Part shown: positions 1-12,435 of the stretch, in pieces | Numbering within the stretch: position 1 is the stretch's first letter | Layout: every line of letters begins with the position of its first letter | Source of the DNA: Utricularia gibba | Taxonomy: Eukaryota; Streptophyta; Magnoliopsida; Lamiales; Lentibulariaceae | Direction: 5' to 3' | Assembly: GCA_002189035.1 (NCBI GenBank) | Contig: NEEC01000002.1 | Coordinates: 6,471,001 to 6,535,000, forward strand | DNA: 64,000 nucleotides | The notes under the pieces: generated by a model | Databases searched by the model: none | The model's input: only the letters and a program-made list of their open reading frames with translations | What the model was told of the DNA's origin: nothing | Translations under genes and position numbers: made by a program

Positions 1-1805
1 GAAATAGCTTCATCTCTGGAAACCAGACCATTAATGCAAAATTTATCAACCCCAATGCATTCGGATGTAATTAAAGGCATGGATCTTTTAGCTCCAATTG
101 GCCTTTCAGCAGCACAAGCTGCACACTGATGGCCAGCCAACAACGGGTTGCATTCAGAACTGATGGCAAAACTATCCACACCAGTTGGTGTATCAGTAGT
201 AGGTTGGTTGACAGGGGAAATAAGAATTTTCCTTCTACGCCTCCTTCGTTTGTATACAAAATCAAATGTAATGTTCTGAGGCAGTGCACAGGAGGCTGAC
301 AGGTGGGAAGCGTTCCTGCTATGATTTAATAAGCACAAATCATCATCATATATCCTCCCTTCTGGTTTTGTGCTGGAAGCCAAATCTTGTTGTTGAAAAA
401 CTGTTTTACTTGAACCTGGAATTAAAATAAACAGAAATTACTTTAGCATGAAGCCAAGATTTTCATTCACTAACCCAAAGTAATTTTTAAAGATCACGTT
501 TATCCATCAATATAAGTGAGAAGTCAGTCCTGGATTGCATCAATCCACACTTCACCTGTTCTATCGCATTCCATTGAGTTCACAGACCGATCTCTTGCAG
601 CATCACTCGGATAGTCTGAACCATAATCTGCAGAACATGGGCCAGAAAGAGAGAGGCCCTCAGCACGAATGGCAGAGTTACTCCGCAAAGTGGCTTCATC
701 AGTCTGTAGAATGACAGGAGGAACAGAATTGATTCGTTGCCTCTTGCGCTGGTACACAAAATTGAGTTCAATTTTTGGGGACATTGAGCCAGAGAGGCAC
801 ATTTCATCATCAATTGTTGTCCCTTCTGAAACTGGTTCTCTGATGGAATTCAAATGGGGTTGACAAACTGAACAATTCATCCAGTCAATGGAGCCTGACA
901 TTAAACCCAACAGAAAAAAAGATAAAAACCAAACGACAGCATGAAAAGTCCCGTAGCGTTCATGCAAAAATGGCACATAGCTTGAATACAATCAGATCTT
1001 GTCGACCTAAATCTTTTATCCTTAAATTTAGAGCACCCTCACGAATCAGTTTCACAAAACCCAGTAGAACAGAAAACAATATGTAACATAAGCAGATGTC
1101 TTTCAAAGGAGATTCACCAAGCATACAACTTTGGCCTTCAACCCATCAAAATTTCCTCAGATATCAGGTTGATTTATCCAGTTTAAAAAAGAATTTCAAA
1201 AGTTTCGATGGCTGATCTGGATAAGAAAACAAGCCCATAAAATGCCTCCATCAATTCATTCTAATCCCTACATACAGAAATTCCAATGTTTGGTATTTCT
1301 TTTCCTTCTCATAGATGTGTAAGTACCCAATCAGAAACCCAAGGAAACTCTTCCAACTCCTAAAAAATTACCCGTCATCCCACAGGAATTATATCAACAC
1401 AGGATGAAGACCCTCTTTTAAAAAAGAAACAGCAGCAATCTAATCTTGATTCAAGTTTTTCTATCGAAACAGCATCAACCTCATACTGATTCCAGTGTTT
1501 AATTAAATACAAGAATATTCTTCTTCTTCTTTCTTTCTTTCCTGGTAATTTTGATTAAACAAGCGTTTCTTTCAAGGATTCCAGACTTCAAATCCGACTT
1601 GCAATTCTGCAACGACCCAGCAATCAACTAAAATATCCCATACATCCTCTACACCGGATTTCCAACAACTATTCAACCACAAATTACGCAAAACGAACAA
1701 GTCACAAATATTTCCAACATGCGCTGAAATAAAGCACGAAAAGCAAACAAAAAATAGAGATTACGATTTGGTGATACCCTTAATCTCACATTGCTGCAGT
1801 TGCAT
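1..1805 (-). CDS. Uncharacterised plant protein, 5' part (gene runs off the left edge)
   Basis: I do not recognise this protein. A model with consistent splice phases has exon 1 at 1805-1790 (only 16 coding bases, start M-Q-L-Q-Q, donor T|GTGAGA), exon 2 at 894-556 (acceptor GTCAG|GC, donor G|GTGAAG) and exon 3 at 415 running off base 1. It joins to an open frame of about 255 residues. The protein has Cys pairs near its start (CSVC) and late in exon 3 (CAAC). It also has two copies of a basic motif, FVYQRKRQR in exon 2 and FVYKRRRRRR in exon 3, each followed by a short Pro/Ser stretch and an acidic serine-rich linker. The basic clusters suggest a nuclear protein, but that is inference. The C-terminal half and the stop lie outside the window. 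Confidence 0.5.
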
Positions 1806-1914
1806 CGGCAAACGTTATACGGCGATGTTCTGCCTGCAGGGCCCGAGGCTCCTAGACGGGGAAGTTTGGAGATAGAGGAACAGAGAGTAGACCAAAGTGG
1901 AGTACAATGCGGTT

Positions 1915-1924
1915 TTTATATAAA
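1915..1924 (-). promoter_or_regulatory. TATA box candidate for the left-edge gene
   Basis: A perfect palindrome TTTATATAAA lies about 110 bases upstream of the proposed start at 1805 and precedes a 5' UTR of suitable length. It would also read as a TATA box on the + strand, but no convincing + strand gene follows. Confidence 0.4.
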
Positions 1925-3174
1925 GCCCAGGCCAAAATATAAGATGTTGAACAGGGGCATTTTTATTTCACCCAACAACACATTCCTTTTCATAAACAAG
2001 CAAGATTGTCAAGAAAGGACCTCCATACACATCTGGTGCTCTTCAACGACATCCAGTACCAGTAAACCTTTCGTCCCAAAACATTCTGTGCTCCAAAGGA
2101 TCAACAATGGTGACATGACTTGGAATGAATTACGAATGTTTTTGTCCACATGATACATAGCCTTCTAAGTTTCAATGTTAATAGATTGTTTTTACATGAA
2201 CAATGGCATAAAACTAACACCCCATGTATGAGAGCTTCCACAACTACTCGCCCATCATTCTTGGACTGGGCTACCAGAAGAGTGCTTGTCCATGGGCAGT
2301 CTAAGCGTCCGGACAGCACGGCTCACATACACAACTTCGAGCAGCTAAGCTTTTTTTTTGGTAATGAAAAGCAATCAGTCATTGTCATGTGGCTGGACAG
2401 CATAGCAGTAGCACACTGAGTGCAAAAGTGAAGGTCCATCGCATCCGTAGATTAACAAAGGCCAGAGAATACAGGAAAGAAGCAATACATTTCTAAGACC
2501 AAACTGTGGGATTATAAAACAGAAAGCACACATGGTGAAAATGCTCCATGGGGAGAAATGAAATGCGGTGAATCATAAACGAAAAAATGCAACAGACAGC
2601 AGGACTTATGGAACTTGAGCGAGTATTTTATAATGATCTCCTTGAAACTTTACAGCCAACAGCTGATATGTAATGTTGGAGCATGAAATTCTTGCTAAAC
2701 ATTCAAGTGTTAAAGCTATTGGCTGTTACTTTGTTAATGATCCATGAGTGAAGAATGGTGGATAACCACAAATGGCTGTTCATTCCATGTGAGATTAGCA
2801 GCTCAATAATTTCATTGACACCAATTTCATAGAGATGTCCTGAAAATGCCATATTAATTATTGCTCATGTGAAATGAAAGAAACCATACAAATGATCTTC
2901 AGCAAAGAATTCTGACAACCTCAACAACCTTTGAGTTTGACCAGTTTCTACCAGAAACAAATACGAAAACGGACCTTCTTCACCTTCTTGTTAATTATAT
3001 CATCCAAGCGCAAGCTCCTCCATCGAAACAAGACGGAGGCAGCTTGTGGGAAGAAGATGGGAGAAAACAGGCACGCACACAAAAGAACAAAAAAAAAAAA
3101 AAAAAAACTATACACCTGATCAACACAGACTTTTCTTTCATGCTGTGTTGCTGCAGCAGCTTCTCTCGGTCCCT
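1925..3174. other. Intergenic and probable 3' UTR of the downstream minus-strand gene
   Basis: I see no supported gene. The short + strand frames at 1791-2153 and 2150-2419 have no recognisable domain and lie in promoter sequence. The part nearest 3174 is probably the 3' UTR of the At1g16860-like gene. A run of 19 A residues on the + strand lies at 3089-3107. Confidence 0.4.
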
Positions 3175-4892
3175 TTACACTGGTATAACATCAATTTTCG
3201 ACGAGTCTTCGCATCCCAACACAATGCCCTCTATACTGGCTGGAAGGATAAATTTGGTCCACTGGCATCCGGTTGAGAAGGATTCGGATGGAGGAACGAT
3301 CATCAGGACATTCTCATTACGCTGTACCACACCCATAACGCTCACACTGCTACCTTCTTTGATGTACCTAATTAATGGGGTGGGGCTGGGGTTACTAAGA
3401 AACCAAAAAATGGCACAGAAAGACATTTGCAGCATGTGGAACAGCCATCCAGCTTGTGCAGAGGATAATGTGGTGCATCTTACCCTTCTTTGAGTCGCAT
3501 AGTGCGGTCATCACTTGAGAGGCCACGTTGTCCTAACCATCTGATTAATTCAGGGGACATGTCGTTATTAGAAGGGTTAATGTCAACAACCACAGTTTCA
3601 TCAACATAAGGAGTCACCCTTGCACCACACCCAGCCTTGACCAACGCCCTTAACCCAGACTGGAAGTCAGAAATGTAGAAGTCGACCACATGCCTCTGGG
3701 ATAGTGAAGAATGAAAATTTTGGATCAAGGACAAGCCAGCATATGCTACTGTTACTACTATAGCAACAAGTGAGCAACTCACCTCCAAGGTTCGAAGGCC
3801 CCAAGTGAAGCGGCGATGAGTAGGATTAGCTGCCTTGGAATCCCATCCACGGTATTCATATAAACTTGTTGATGTATAAACACATCGAGGAACCTTTTGG
3901 AATGATGATTCAAGAGGTACGTTTCCACAGGTAACAACCTTGAAAATTCCAAACCAAGAGCTATCAAGGAACACTTTCAAATGCAACAAAATCTCAGTGA
4001 CACGTTAAAAAAGAGCATACCCCCGAAACTTTGACAAACTGGCCATCTTTTGCTGATCGTAATTCTGTATCTGGATAGCTTGCTATGAAATCACTGATAG
4101 CCCTCCGTCCCCAGAAACTATTCCATGTAAATACTGCAAGCACTGCAGCAAATAAGATAACAACCACAACAAGAAGAATGGGATTGCGAACCGCAGCAAG
4201 GATGAAACCACCAGCAATGAAACCCATGACAAAGAGAAGAATGATTGCCCAAAGAATCAACTTTGGGAAACTCTTGCGAAATGAATACTCATCGTCCAGG
4301 CTGAGGTGTGTCACAGCCTGGTTGTTCAATATAGAAGCATTGTGGATCTTCAGTGAAGACTTTGATTCCAATGGACCAGATGCCTTCCGTTGAGCTCCTG
4401 AAGAATTCAGCGGCCCAGATGTAATAGGCCCTGAGGTAATAGACCGGTGGTAGGCAAAACAGGAGGAAGAGGTCCAGAATTCTGGCGAGAAGTAACGGTG
4501 CCTCCTCCCTGAGGACCTGATAATTTTTTCATTGGTTCACCATGTTTGTTTAGTGGTCCAGAATTTGTCTTCTTCATAGAAGCAGATCCAGGAATGCTTC
4601 CAGTAGAGGCAGAAGCACGACTCACAGAATTCAGTTGGCCTGAATGGCTAGTTGCTCCACCAAAAGAGCCAGTCCTTGAAGGGGCATTGTTAATAGGACC
4701 AGATTTTCGAGACCTGGTACTATCCGTAGGAATATCGAACATTTTACCAAGTTCCCCAGATTTCTTGATATCACCTCCAGTATAAGGCATGGCAACCGAG
4801 CTTATGATTGGAGCCTTCTCTTTTGGCTGCTCTGGCCGGCCCGATACATAAAGGCCATTGCTCAGTTGATGAGATGGAAATCGTGAACCCAT
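3175..4892 (-). CDS. Plant membrane protein of the At1g16860 family (frame broken by one missing base)
   Basis: The protein matches the plant-specific uncharacterised membrane protein family typified by At1g16860. It begins M-G-S-R-F-P-S-H-Q at 4892 (an in-frame Met lies four codons upstream) and has a Gly/Ser/Pro-rich N-terminal half with repeated SGP motifs. Two adjacent hydrophobic segments follow (around ILWAIILLFVMGF and ILLVVVVILFAAV), then a conserved C-terminal domain ending in IDVIPV. Exons are 4892-4021, 3938-3783, 3695-3484 and 3367-3175, all with GT-AG borders. The exons sum to 1433 bases. One base is missing at 4440/4441, within the SGP-rich stretch, and adding it gives 477 codons, the family size. 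As written the frame would stop at 4407. Function is unknown in the family. Confidence 0.88.
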
Positions 4893-4907
4893 GTTTCCAG
4901 CCAAACC

Positions 4908-6170
4908 ACTAAGTAATACCAGACACTTGATTAGTAACCAACGTAAAGAAGACCAGCAGCTTGTCCTCGGACTACGTGCTCATTGGTATGGTTATCTCTC
5001 TTCCACTGGGTTCTTTACCTAGAACACCATCGTCAATCATGAGAAGCTAAAATCCTCTTACAAATTTTATCACTACTAGAAAGGGAGAAAAGGAAGAATA
5101 TGGCATGAAAATACCGGAAACAAAATGGGTTAATGCCAGCTACTTTCCCAAATCACGGAATTAATGCCTAACTCCTTTACGTGACCCGCATACACAAATG
5201 CCCAATCTAGGAAAAAACCATGTGAAAAAATGCCTATCCATCAAAAGTAGCAGAATTTCAAGAACTCAAAACAATTCCAACAACCTAAGTGGCGAACTGT
5301 CAGACTAAGCCGCCATTTATAGCCTAAGACAAAAAGAAACCAATGAGAGATCACTCAAATGCTCGCAATCTATGTATAAATGTAAATCAGAAACGTCCGA
5401 CGAAAACCCATGTCAAAACCCCAGATCTGAGAGGAAATAAACATGACTCAGTCATCGGTACCGACAAGACGACGACCAGAACAGATACTACTGTCAGTAG
5501 TGACAGGAATCACAGCACTAATCAATGTAAACACTAGAAACACGTGAAAACCAAATTCCCAGTACGAAGTCTAAACGACGACTTCTCAGATCCAAAAACA
5601 CCCCCAGCCAAAGACAACGGATCGGGCATAGAGAAACTCGATAATTCAAAATCAAGCTCTAGTCAATGCTTCCAGATGCGAAGAAATCAAGAATCCCATA
5701 AACCAAAAAAAAAAAAAAGAATCCTGTAAAACCCCAACGCTCCAAAAGTAGAAACTAGTAGAACTAAAAACCCCCCATTGACTGACTTCGAGAATATTCC
5801 ACACACCCAGAAACCATCCCACAAAATGCCCGCTACACCCATTGCAATCACAACTCATCAGCACAAAGGATCACAGAATCCCCCCTAAAAACACAAGAAA
5901 AGAAACACCATTCTCCCCAGAAAAGCAACAAAAGTAGAAGAAACAAACCTGAACAGAAGCAGCAGAAGAAGAAGAGGAAAGTGGGAGAGACATGTGGAAT
6001 CAGGTGGTTGGAAAGCGTTAGGCCTGAAGCGTAGAGATGGAAGGAATATAGGAAATGGGGGAGTAGGACTCGGGAGGCGTCCGCAGTTACCTCAAGTGCA
6101 AAATAACAAACACCTCATCTGCTCCCTCTGTTCCTCTATCAGTTCCTCTCTTCCCTCCGCAGCTGCCGAG
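4908..6170 (-). other. 5' UTR with a roughly 1-kb leader intron, upstream of the At1g16860-like gene
   Basis: A CT-rich leader ends at 5949 with donor CAG|GTTTGT, and an acceptor CTTAG lies at 4909, 16 bases before the start codon. This suggests a 5' UTR intron of about 1040 bases (5948-4909), common in plant housekeeping genes. The leader and core promoter would lie around 5950-6170, just before a sharp change to AT-rich sequence. This is inference from splice signals without transcript evidence. Confidence 0.5.
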
Positions 6171-6229
6171 ATCACGTGAAATTACACTTTTGCCCATCTC
6201 TCTCCACACCCAAAGAACTTTTCATTTTC

Positions 6230-7200
6230 CAGTAAAAAAGGATATCTAGTTTTTAGTTTCCCAAAATTAATTATAAAAAAAGCCCCACGGGCGCACATAT
6301 TTAAATAGAACTAGGTATTAGGCTTTAGCTATGAAATTGAAATATATAAAAAAAATATGTTAATATAAATACCTGAATAATAAATATATTTGATTTATAA
6401 ATTGAAATTAGGATCAAAATTGTTTTATTTATATTAAAATATAATTTATGTTATTATTATTTTTAATATAATAAAAAGGAATAAAAGATCAAAATATTAA
6501 TGTAAATCAAACATTCCAAATACTTTGTTATCCAAATAATTTTGGATTAGTTTTGGAGATCTTTTATTTAGCACTGTTGTTTGGTAAGAAATTTAAATTA
6601 AATCAATAGTTTAATTTAAATAAATTTAACTTTACTATATGTGTTTATTAAAATAAAATCAAATCAAATATATATTTTATGTTAATTCAAATTTATAAAT
6701 AATATTTTATCTTAAACCGCACATCGAAAATTTTAAAATAAATTATAAAACGCAACATAAATAATTTATTTTTTGAATTTACAAAAATCACCCCCAATAT
6801 TATTGCATTAAATATATTGTAAAATCGATATATTCCTAACTACCCACCTAAAAATCATAAATTCAATTATGCGTGTATTCTACTTTTAGATATTTTAATT
6901 ATTATTATTATTCTATTTATCAAATTATGGCAACCTACTGTTAGAATAAGCGACTGCAGTCGTAGGGCATGCTTAAAATATCAAACTAGGAGTTGACTGG
7001 ATTTTCACGAGCAGTTTGAGATTAATATTTAATAATTTGTTTAACGTAGAAGATTGGATTACGGAATTTTTTAAATAAAATTAATTTAATTTTAAAATTT
7101 CTGGGTTTTTACTCCTTTCCCTTTCAAGCTTGCTTTCAAATTTTTACTTCTTTCCCTTTCCATTTTGCTTTCGAATTTCCCTCCATCCCTTCATTTGACT
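6230..7200. other. AT-rich intergenic sequence
   Basis: Very AT-rich sequence with no open frame of interest, no recognisable repeat termini and no RNA gene. Confidence 0.5.
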
Positions 7201-7948
7201 TGGCTTTTAAGGCGATCTCTTTTTTTCTTTTCTTTTATTTTTGGTTTTTTTTGGCATTAATGGATGGGTGAATGTGATAAGCAAGCACCAACTAACAAAC
7301 TTGTCTCCACTCTCGCAAAAATAAGAAAAAACGAACCTTGGCACCAGCAGGGAGTAATGGTATCCACAGTGGAGGGGATTGCACTGATCAAGGAGGAGGA
7401 TGACCGTACGATTGAGTGCAGTGGAGGCATCCTGACGTATTTGTAGGAAAAAAACAGAAGGGGGTTTCTGGTAAGAGCCTCTGATTCCCCTGCTGTGGAT
7501 TGTGGCTGAAACAGTAGGCATTTGTGGGTTCTGGATGGGAGCTCAGGGAGAAGCAGCTGGCTCTCCTAGTGGCGGCTCTTACCTGCAAGTTTAGTCCAAA
7601 AAATGGTAAGAGTCATGTGTCTTGTGTGATTGCTTTGAAGAAACGTGCAGCAGCACTAAAATGGGAGGATGTCAAAGAGCAAGCTATGGTGGCTGCTAAA
7701 TCATCACCATTTACCAGTTTCCGCAATGGAGATCATGTAGCAGGCCTTGAAAGACAGAGCACTTGACATTTTTTTTTGGTATCAAGTATGCTGGCTCTGG
7801 CATAGCTTCATCTTGGGGCATTTGCAGTAAAAAGATATCCAGAAAACTATTACCTCTTGCAGGGTAAGGTAGGACATCCCCGGCAAAAAATTACAGTTTT
7901 CGTATCAAACATGAGATCCTGTTCCATAAGAAGTCATGCATTTATCTC
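7201..7948. other. Unassigned region, possibly 3' UTR of the PPR gene
   Basis: Base composition is more balanced than in the upstream 1 kb. Short + strand frames (7264-7446, 7524-7766) and their minus-strand shadows have no domain I recognise. The part next to 7948 may be the 3' UTR of the PPR gene. I do not assign a gene here. Confidence 0.35.
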
Positions 7949-10102
7949 TCACAACGCCTTACCAAGCATGATACATTCCAAGAACTTTAGAGCCCCTGGG
8001 AAATGTTTCATCCAGGGGTTCATCTTGGCACGTCTCAGTATGACATGGGAGCCTTCATTTGGGTGGCATCCATCAATTTTCATGTGTTTAAACAGGGAAA
8101 TGATAGCTGAGAACTTTCCAGTCTTGAGCATAGCCTTAAGTAATGTGTTGTAAATGTAAATATCAGGAAGGATTCCATTCTCCCGCATTTGATCTCGGAA
8201 ATAAAGAGCATCTAAGATCTTGCCTTGCTTGCAGAGGCTGTAAATATAGCAACCATAGGTGCTAGCATCAGGAATTACATTCCTGGAGAACATTTCCCTT
8301 AAAAGTTTATATACGAGCATACTGTTGTCTTTTTGTGTAGCAGCACGGATTAATATATTATATGAAGCAGTATCGGGTGAAACTCCAACCTCCTTGAGAC
8401 GGTTGAACAACTCTTTGGCAAGTCCAAGGTGCTGGTTCTTGCAGAGACCAGCAAGGAGGGTGTTGAGGGTTACAGTGTTAGGTTGAGGACCATCAACCAC
8501 CATGGATTCCACAAGCTGTAAGCAATCCTTGATTTTTCCAGCAGCACAATAGTACTGAATCAAACATGTGGCACTTACAACATCAAGCCTTATTCCCTCA
8601 TATCCCATCCGCCTCAAAATGCACCTCACCAAAGCTGAATCTGCATGTTTGCATGCAACAGACAGAATGGTGTTGAAGGAGAACAAATCAGGCCCATTGG
8701 TACAACATTTTATATGGTTCAGCACTTTAAGAGCATCACCAACATTCCTTTCCCTGCAAAGCCCTTTCAGATATGTGTTGAAGGATACAGTGGTAGGCCT
8801 CAAGCCATTCTCCAGCATAATTTTCATAATGGGCAAAGCTTCTCTCGAACTACCACTGTTGCATGCAGAATGTAAATATATGTTGTATACAGCTTCATCC
8901 AGGGTGTATCCCCGTGAAATAATATGATCCAGAAACCTAGCAGCAGTATCCACTTGACCCCTCTTGAGCAACTCTCCACTCAAAGCAGCATAAGTATACT
9001 TATCACATACCAAGCCCTTCACATCAATAACATGAAGAAGATTGCCAATTTCTTCTACCCTACCTTGACGACAAAGTTCACGAATCACAATATTATATGT
9101 AATCAAGTCGGGCTCACATCCATTATTTTCCATGGTTTCAAGAAGTTGAAGGGCCTGATCAATTTGCGCATCATCACACAGAAGCTTAATGACATTAGTG
9201 TAAGTAATAAGATTAGGCGTGAATCCAACACTCTCCATTGCATCAAGCACATGAAAAACTTCATCCCACATCTTCTTTTTTCCAAGAACATAGACCAATG
9301 CAGTGTACGAGTAAATCGAGAGCATTAAACCCTTCTTTTCTAACAACCCAAAAAATGCAAAAACTTCATAACGCTGTCCACCCTTAGACATAGCCCATAA
9401 AATAGGATTGTAAATAAAGGTACTAGCTGAAAATCCACTGTCCAAGAGTACCATAAACAAGTAATATGCCTCTCGTATCATCCCACATTTACACAATGCT
9501 TGGATAACAACACTTACATCATGTTGGCTTGGATAGATGCTGGTGCTCAGCATCATTTCAATCACCGACACAGCATTCAAAAAACTCCCGGCTTCCAACA
9601 GTGCCTTGAGAATCATTTCAAGTTCTCTGTATGTTGGTAAAAAAACGTTCTTTATCATTTCCTCCAAAACTAAAACTGCATCATTCCAGCCACCAACAGC
9701 GATAAATCCATTCAACAGAATTTGGAAAGTAAGCCTATCTGGTCTTGGCACGGATTCTTTCATTTTTAAATAGAGCTCATGTAAACCATCAACGGTTACA
9801 TTTGCCGAGTTAAGATAGCACATAGTCATGTAGTTAAAATCATGAACACGACATTTACCAGGATAGCACCTGTGCAATGTGTTTAGAGTCTCATGTGCTT
9901 TCCTTGTGTTATTTGAGGTCACATCTCTGCGAAATTTATCCCGCAACTCTTTGTAGCAAGGGAAGTTCGCCGAAGCGCAATCATCAGTTGAAAAGTCAGA
10001 ATCTTGAATAGCAGCCGCGCACCACGAAGCACGCAAGCTCACTAGGCGGAAGGGAAGCCGCAATCTCCGCGCTGATAAGACATACAAACTGCAATACCGC
10101 AT
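7949..10102 (-). CDS. Pentatricopeptide repeat protein (P class), probably organellar
   Basis: This is an intronless 717-residue frame made of roughly 15 consecutive 35-residue P-type PPR motifs, for example segments starting TYTNVIKLLC, TYNIVIRELC, TLNTLLAGLC and IYNTLLKAML. The first 40 residues are rich in Arg, Ser and Leu (MRYCSLYVLSARRLRLPFRL), as expected for a mitochondrial or plastid targeting peptide. There is no E, DYW or SMR domain after the last repeat, so RNA stabilisation, processing or translation is more likely than editing. PPR proteins bind organellar RNA with about one motif per base. I cannot name the ortholog or the RNA target. The frame is intact. Confidence 0.92.
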   Translation of the reverse strand: MRYCSLYVLSARRLRLPFRLVSLRASWCAAAIQDSDFSTDDCASANFPCYKELRDKFRRDVTSNNTRKAHETLNTLHRCYPGKCRVHDFNYMTMCYLNSANVTVDGLHELYLKMKESVPRPDRLTFQILLNGFIAVGGWNDAVLVLEEMIKNVFLPTYRELEMILKALLEAGSFLNAVSVIEMMLSTSIYPSQHDVSVVIQALCKCGMIREAYYLFMVLLDSGFSASTFIYNPILWAMSKGGQRYEVFAFFGLLEKKGLMLSIYSYTALVYVLGKKKMWDEVFHVLDAMESVGFTPNLITYTNVIKLLCDDAQIDQALQLLETMENNGCEPDLITYNIVIRELCRQGRVEEIGNLLHVIDVKGLVCDKYTYAALSGELLKRGQVDTAARFLDHIISRGYTLDEAVYNIYLHSACNSGSSREALPIMKIMLENGLRPTTVSFNTYLKGLCRERNVGDALKVLNHIKCCTNGPDLFSFNTILSVACKHADSALVRCILRRMGYEGIRLDVVSATCLIQYYCAAGKIKDCLQLVESMVVDGPQPNTVTLNTLLAGLCKNQHLGLAKELFNRLKEVGVSPDTASYNILIRAATQKDNSMLVYKLLREMFSRNVIPDASTYGCYIYSLCKQGKILDALYFRDQMRENGILPDIYIYNTLLKAMLKTGKFSAIISLFKHMKIDGCHPNEGSHVILRRAKMNPWMKHFPGALKFLECIMLGKAL

Positions 10103-10753
10103 TCAAGAGAACTCCAGGAGCAGAAAAGCGATTACGGTATAACAGCAGCCCTGAGTTGAATCAATAAAAATCCTCATCTGGAACAAAAATGCTAACGCAG
10201 AACCAAGTATCGAAATATCCCCATCTGACGTAGAACAGTTTAGGGAACTGAGCTCCTCCGAAGCGGGAAATGCTCAAACGCGGCTGCTGAATCTGCGGTG
10301 GGCGAAGGCGGCGCCGCCGGGTACAGCCACGTTTCAAGCCTCGTACCACCGCTTCAATTCTGGGTCGTTTTTTGACCTGTTTAGATCCGAGCCTTGGTCA
10401 GGGTTTAGGTGAAAATTTGAGTTGGGGTTTATGTCAAAATTCCAGAAAAGTAAGGACCCAGTTTGGATTTATCCCATAATTAGTTCTGAATGTTAGTCCA
10501 CACAAATAAACTAGTGTAATCTAAAACATAATTTACAAAATAGGGTTCCAAGAACATGATTTATCACACAGATGCTCAAGATGGAAAGAATCAACCTGGT
10601 GACAAAGGACTCAGCTGAGGTATACATCATCATAGTGAAATGGAATCCCAGTACTTGTAAAATGCACAACATACGTTGCTCAGTTTCTGGTTACCAATGA
10701 TGATGAACGGAATGGGATGAAGCAGAAGATGAAAAGAGAAGGTGATCGGTTGG

Positions 10754-12121
10754 TTATCTTGTCCACCACCAAAAGATGATGACAATGACCATGGTTAATG
10801 CCATCCCTCCGTACTTGATCCATTTGTCTACACGGTTGCGTCTCTCAATGAGGCGTAGGAGAGAGTTTGATAGACCAAGAGTGTTGAGAACATCCAGTGC
10901 TTTCCTCTGAGCTCTCTGTGCAAATCACAAAAGAAATGGAAGTTTAACTGGTTGGGAAAGGATTAGTCTCACACAATGTAAGGGGAGGAGGCACCTTTAA
11001 GCGATCGCGTTGTGAGCTGTAGTTGGAAAGAATGGCAATACCAGTAGACAAGGTATCCTCCAGTAGTCTAGATGAGTTGCGCACTGATGCCATTGCTTGT
11101 GCTTCCTCGTCGAAGACTCTCAGAATATGCGAATCACCATTCTGGAAAGTGTAACCACAAACCATTAGAGATAAGAGTTGAGCATATGAAAATACATGAA
11201 TTATCCAGAGTTTTCGAGAAAAAAAAAGGCATACAGCTCGCCCTAGAAGTTCTTCCCGCTCTAGGACCTGTTGAATTCTCTGTTGTTGTCTCATTTGGTA
11301 TTTATCAAGACTCCCCTTGAATGAATCCGCCTCCTCGCCAACATGTTCAACTTTTCTGAACAGAAACGGTGAAGTAATCCTTCTTAGTTCTATAGATGGA
11401 AAAGACCTGTACTGTGAATCATATTATAGTTCACTGAAGAGCAACAATTTGCAAAATATCATTCCCATAATCTGTGATTCATCACCAAAAAGATGCCTTT
11501 CAGAGTTCAGAATCCACTGAAAACTTCCATACAAAGTAGCAGAAGTTGAAGACAGAACATTTCAGGGATGCTGTTTATCTGGGATACAATGAAGATGTGT
11601 ACAAGAATGATGGCGTTCAACAGACCCCTGATCACACTAAGAAACCCAACCAGCGGCAACACTTCCGTGATGACAAGAAAAAACCTATAAATCGAACTTG
11701 AACATTTCTGTTCATCTCAGTTTGAAAATGCAATCTTTCATATAATCAAGTAATCCCTGATTGTAGAACTGATTTCATATAACCAACCTAACGCACAAAA
11801 TCCTACAAACAAGCGCGAAAAAAAAAAAAACCTTTTCCAGAGATCACGCGTTGGCTTCGAAGGAATGGAACGCCAGAGACGATCCATATCAGAGCAAAGA
11901 CTCAAGATCTCAGATATCTCTCTTCGAATTGTGGTCGCTTGATCGTCCGACGATCCCGACACCACAGCGCTAGACGAGGAGAGCGAAGATGAAGACGCCG
12001 ATGTATACTCCAGGCGCTCAAGCCTCTCCAAACCATCTTTCACCTTGAGAGACAATTTTCTAGCTTGAGAGTACAATTCCGATAGATCCCCACCGCCGCC
12101 GCCTCCCACCGCCATCACCAA
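10754..12121 (-). CDS. MEMB11: Membrin, Golgi Qb-SNARE (MEMB11/MEMB12 type)
   Basis: Four exons (12121-11832, 11355-11235, 11141-10995, 10915-10754) join in frame to 239 codons, or 237 if the second Met at 12115 is used. The joined protein carries the membrin hallmarks: the N-terminal helix with DGLERLERLE, the block DMDRLWRSIPSK, then KVEHVGEEAD, HILRVFDEEAQAM and AQRKALDVLNTLGLSNSLLRL. A C-terminal membrane anchor rich in Ile, Val and Trp follows. Membrin is a Qb-SNARE for ER-Golgi and intra-Golgi fusion, anchored in the cis-Golgi. The N-terminus has a plant-variable Gly and Ser run. Intron 1 begins with GT followed by a T-only tract. No damage is seen. Confidence 0.93.
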
Positions 12122-12435
12122 TCCTCGCGGTAAACGCCGGTCGATCTCGTAGGATTTCTGTTTATAAACTTGATTCCCATTTTTTCACCATTTTATCGTT
12201 CAAGAATATTTTTTACCGCTTTATTTATTATTTACCGCGGTAAATCCCTGACTAATCCGGAATCTTATTCGCAGTAAAATAAAATTACTACAAAATCAAC
12301 GTGTTTATTTCCTGGAGGAAGAACAATTTCAAATTGCGTAGTAAAAAGCTCTTCGTCGTCTCTCTCGACTCACCTCCAATCCCTGTACTTGAGCTTCTCC
12401 TTGTGGAACAGAGGAATGATACTCTCCTTCAATGC

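Noticed and set aside
1791-2153. 120-codon + strand frame
   Set aside because: It overlaps the promoter and first exon of the left-edge gene and shows no domain or codon-use signal.
3044-3493. 149-codon + strand frame
   Set aside because: It starts at a poly(A) tract and is antisense to the last exon of the At1g16860-like gene.
7264-7766. Two + strand frames of 60 and 80 codons
   Set aside because: No domain, no splice logic and no family resemblance. The region is more likely PPR 3' flank.
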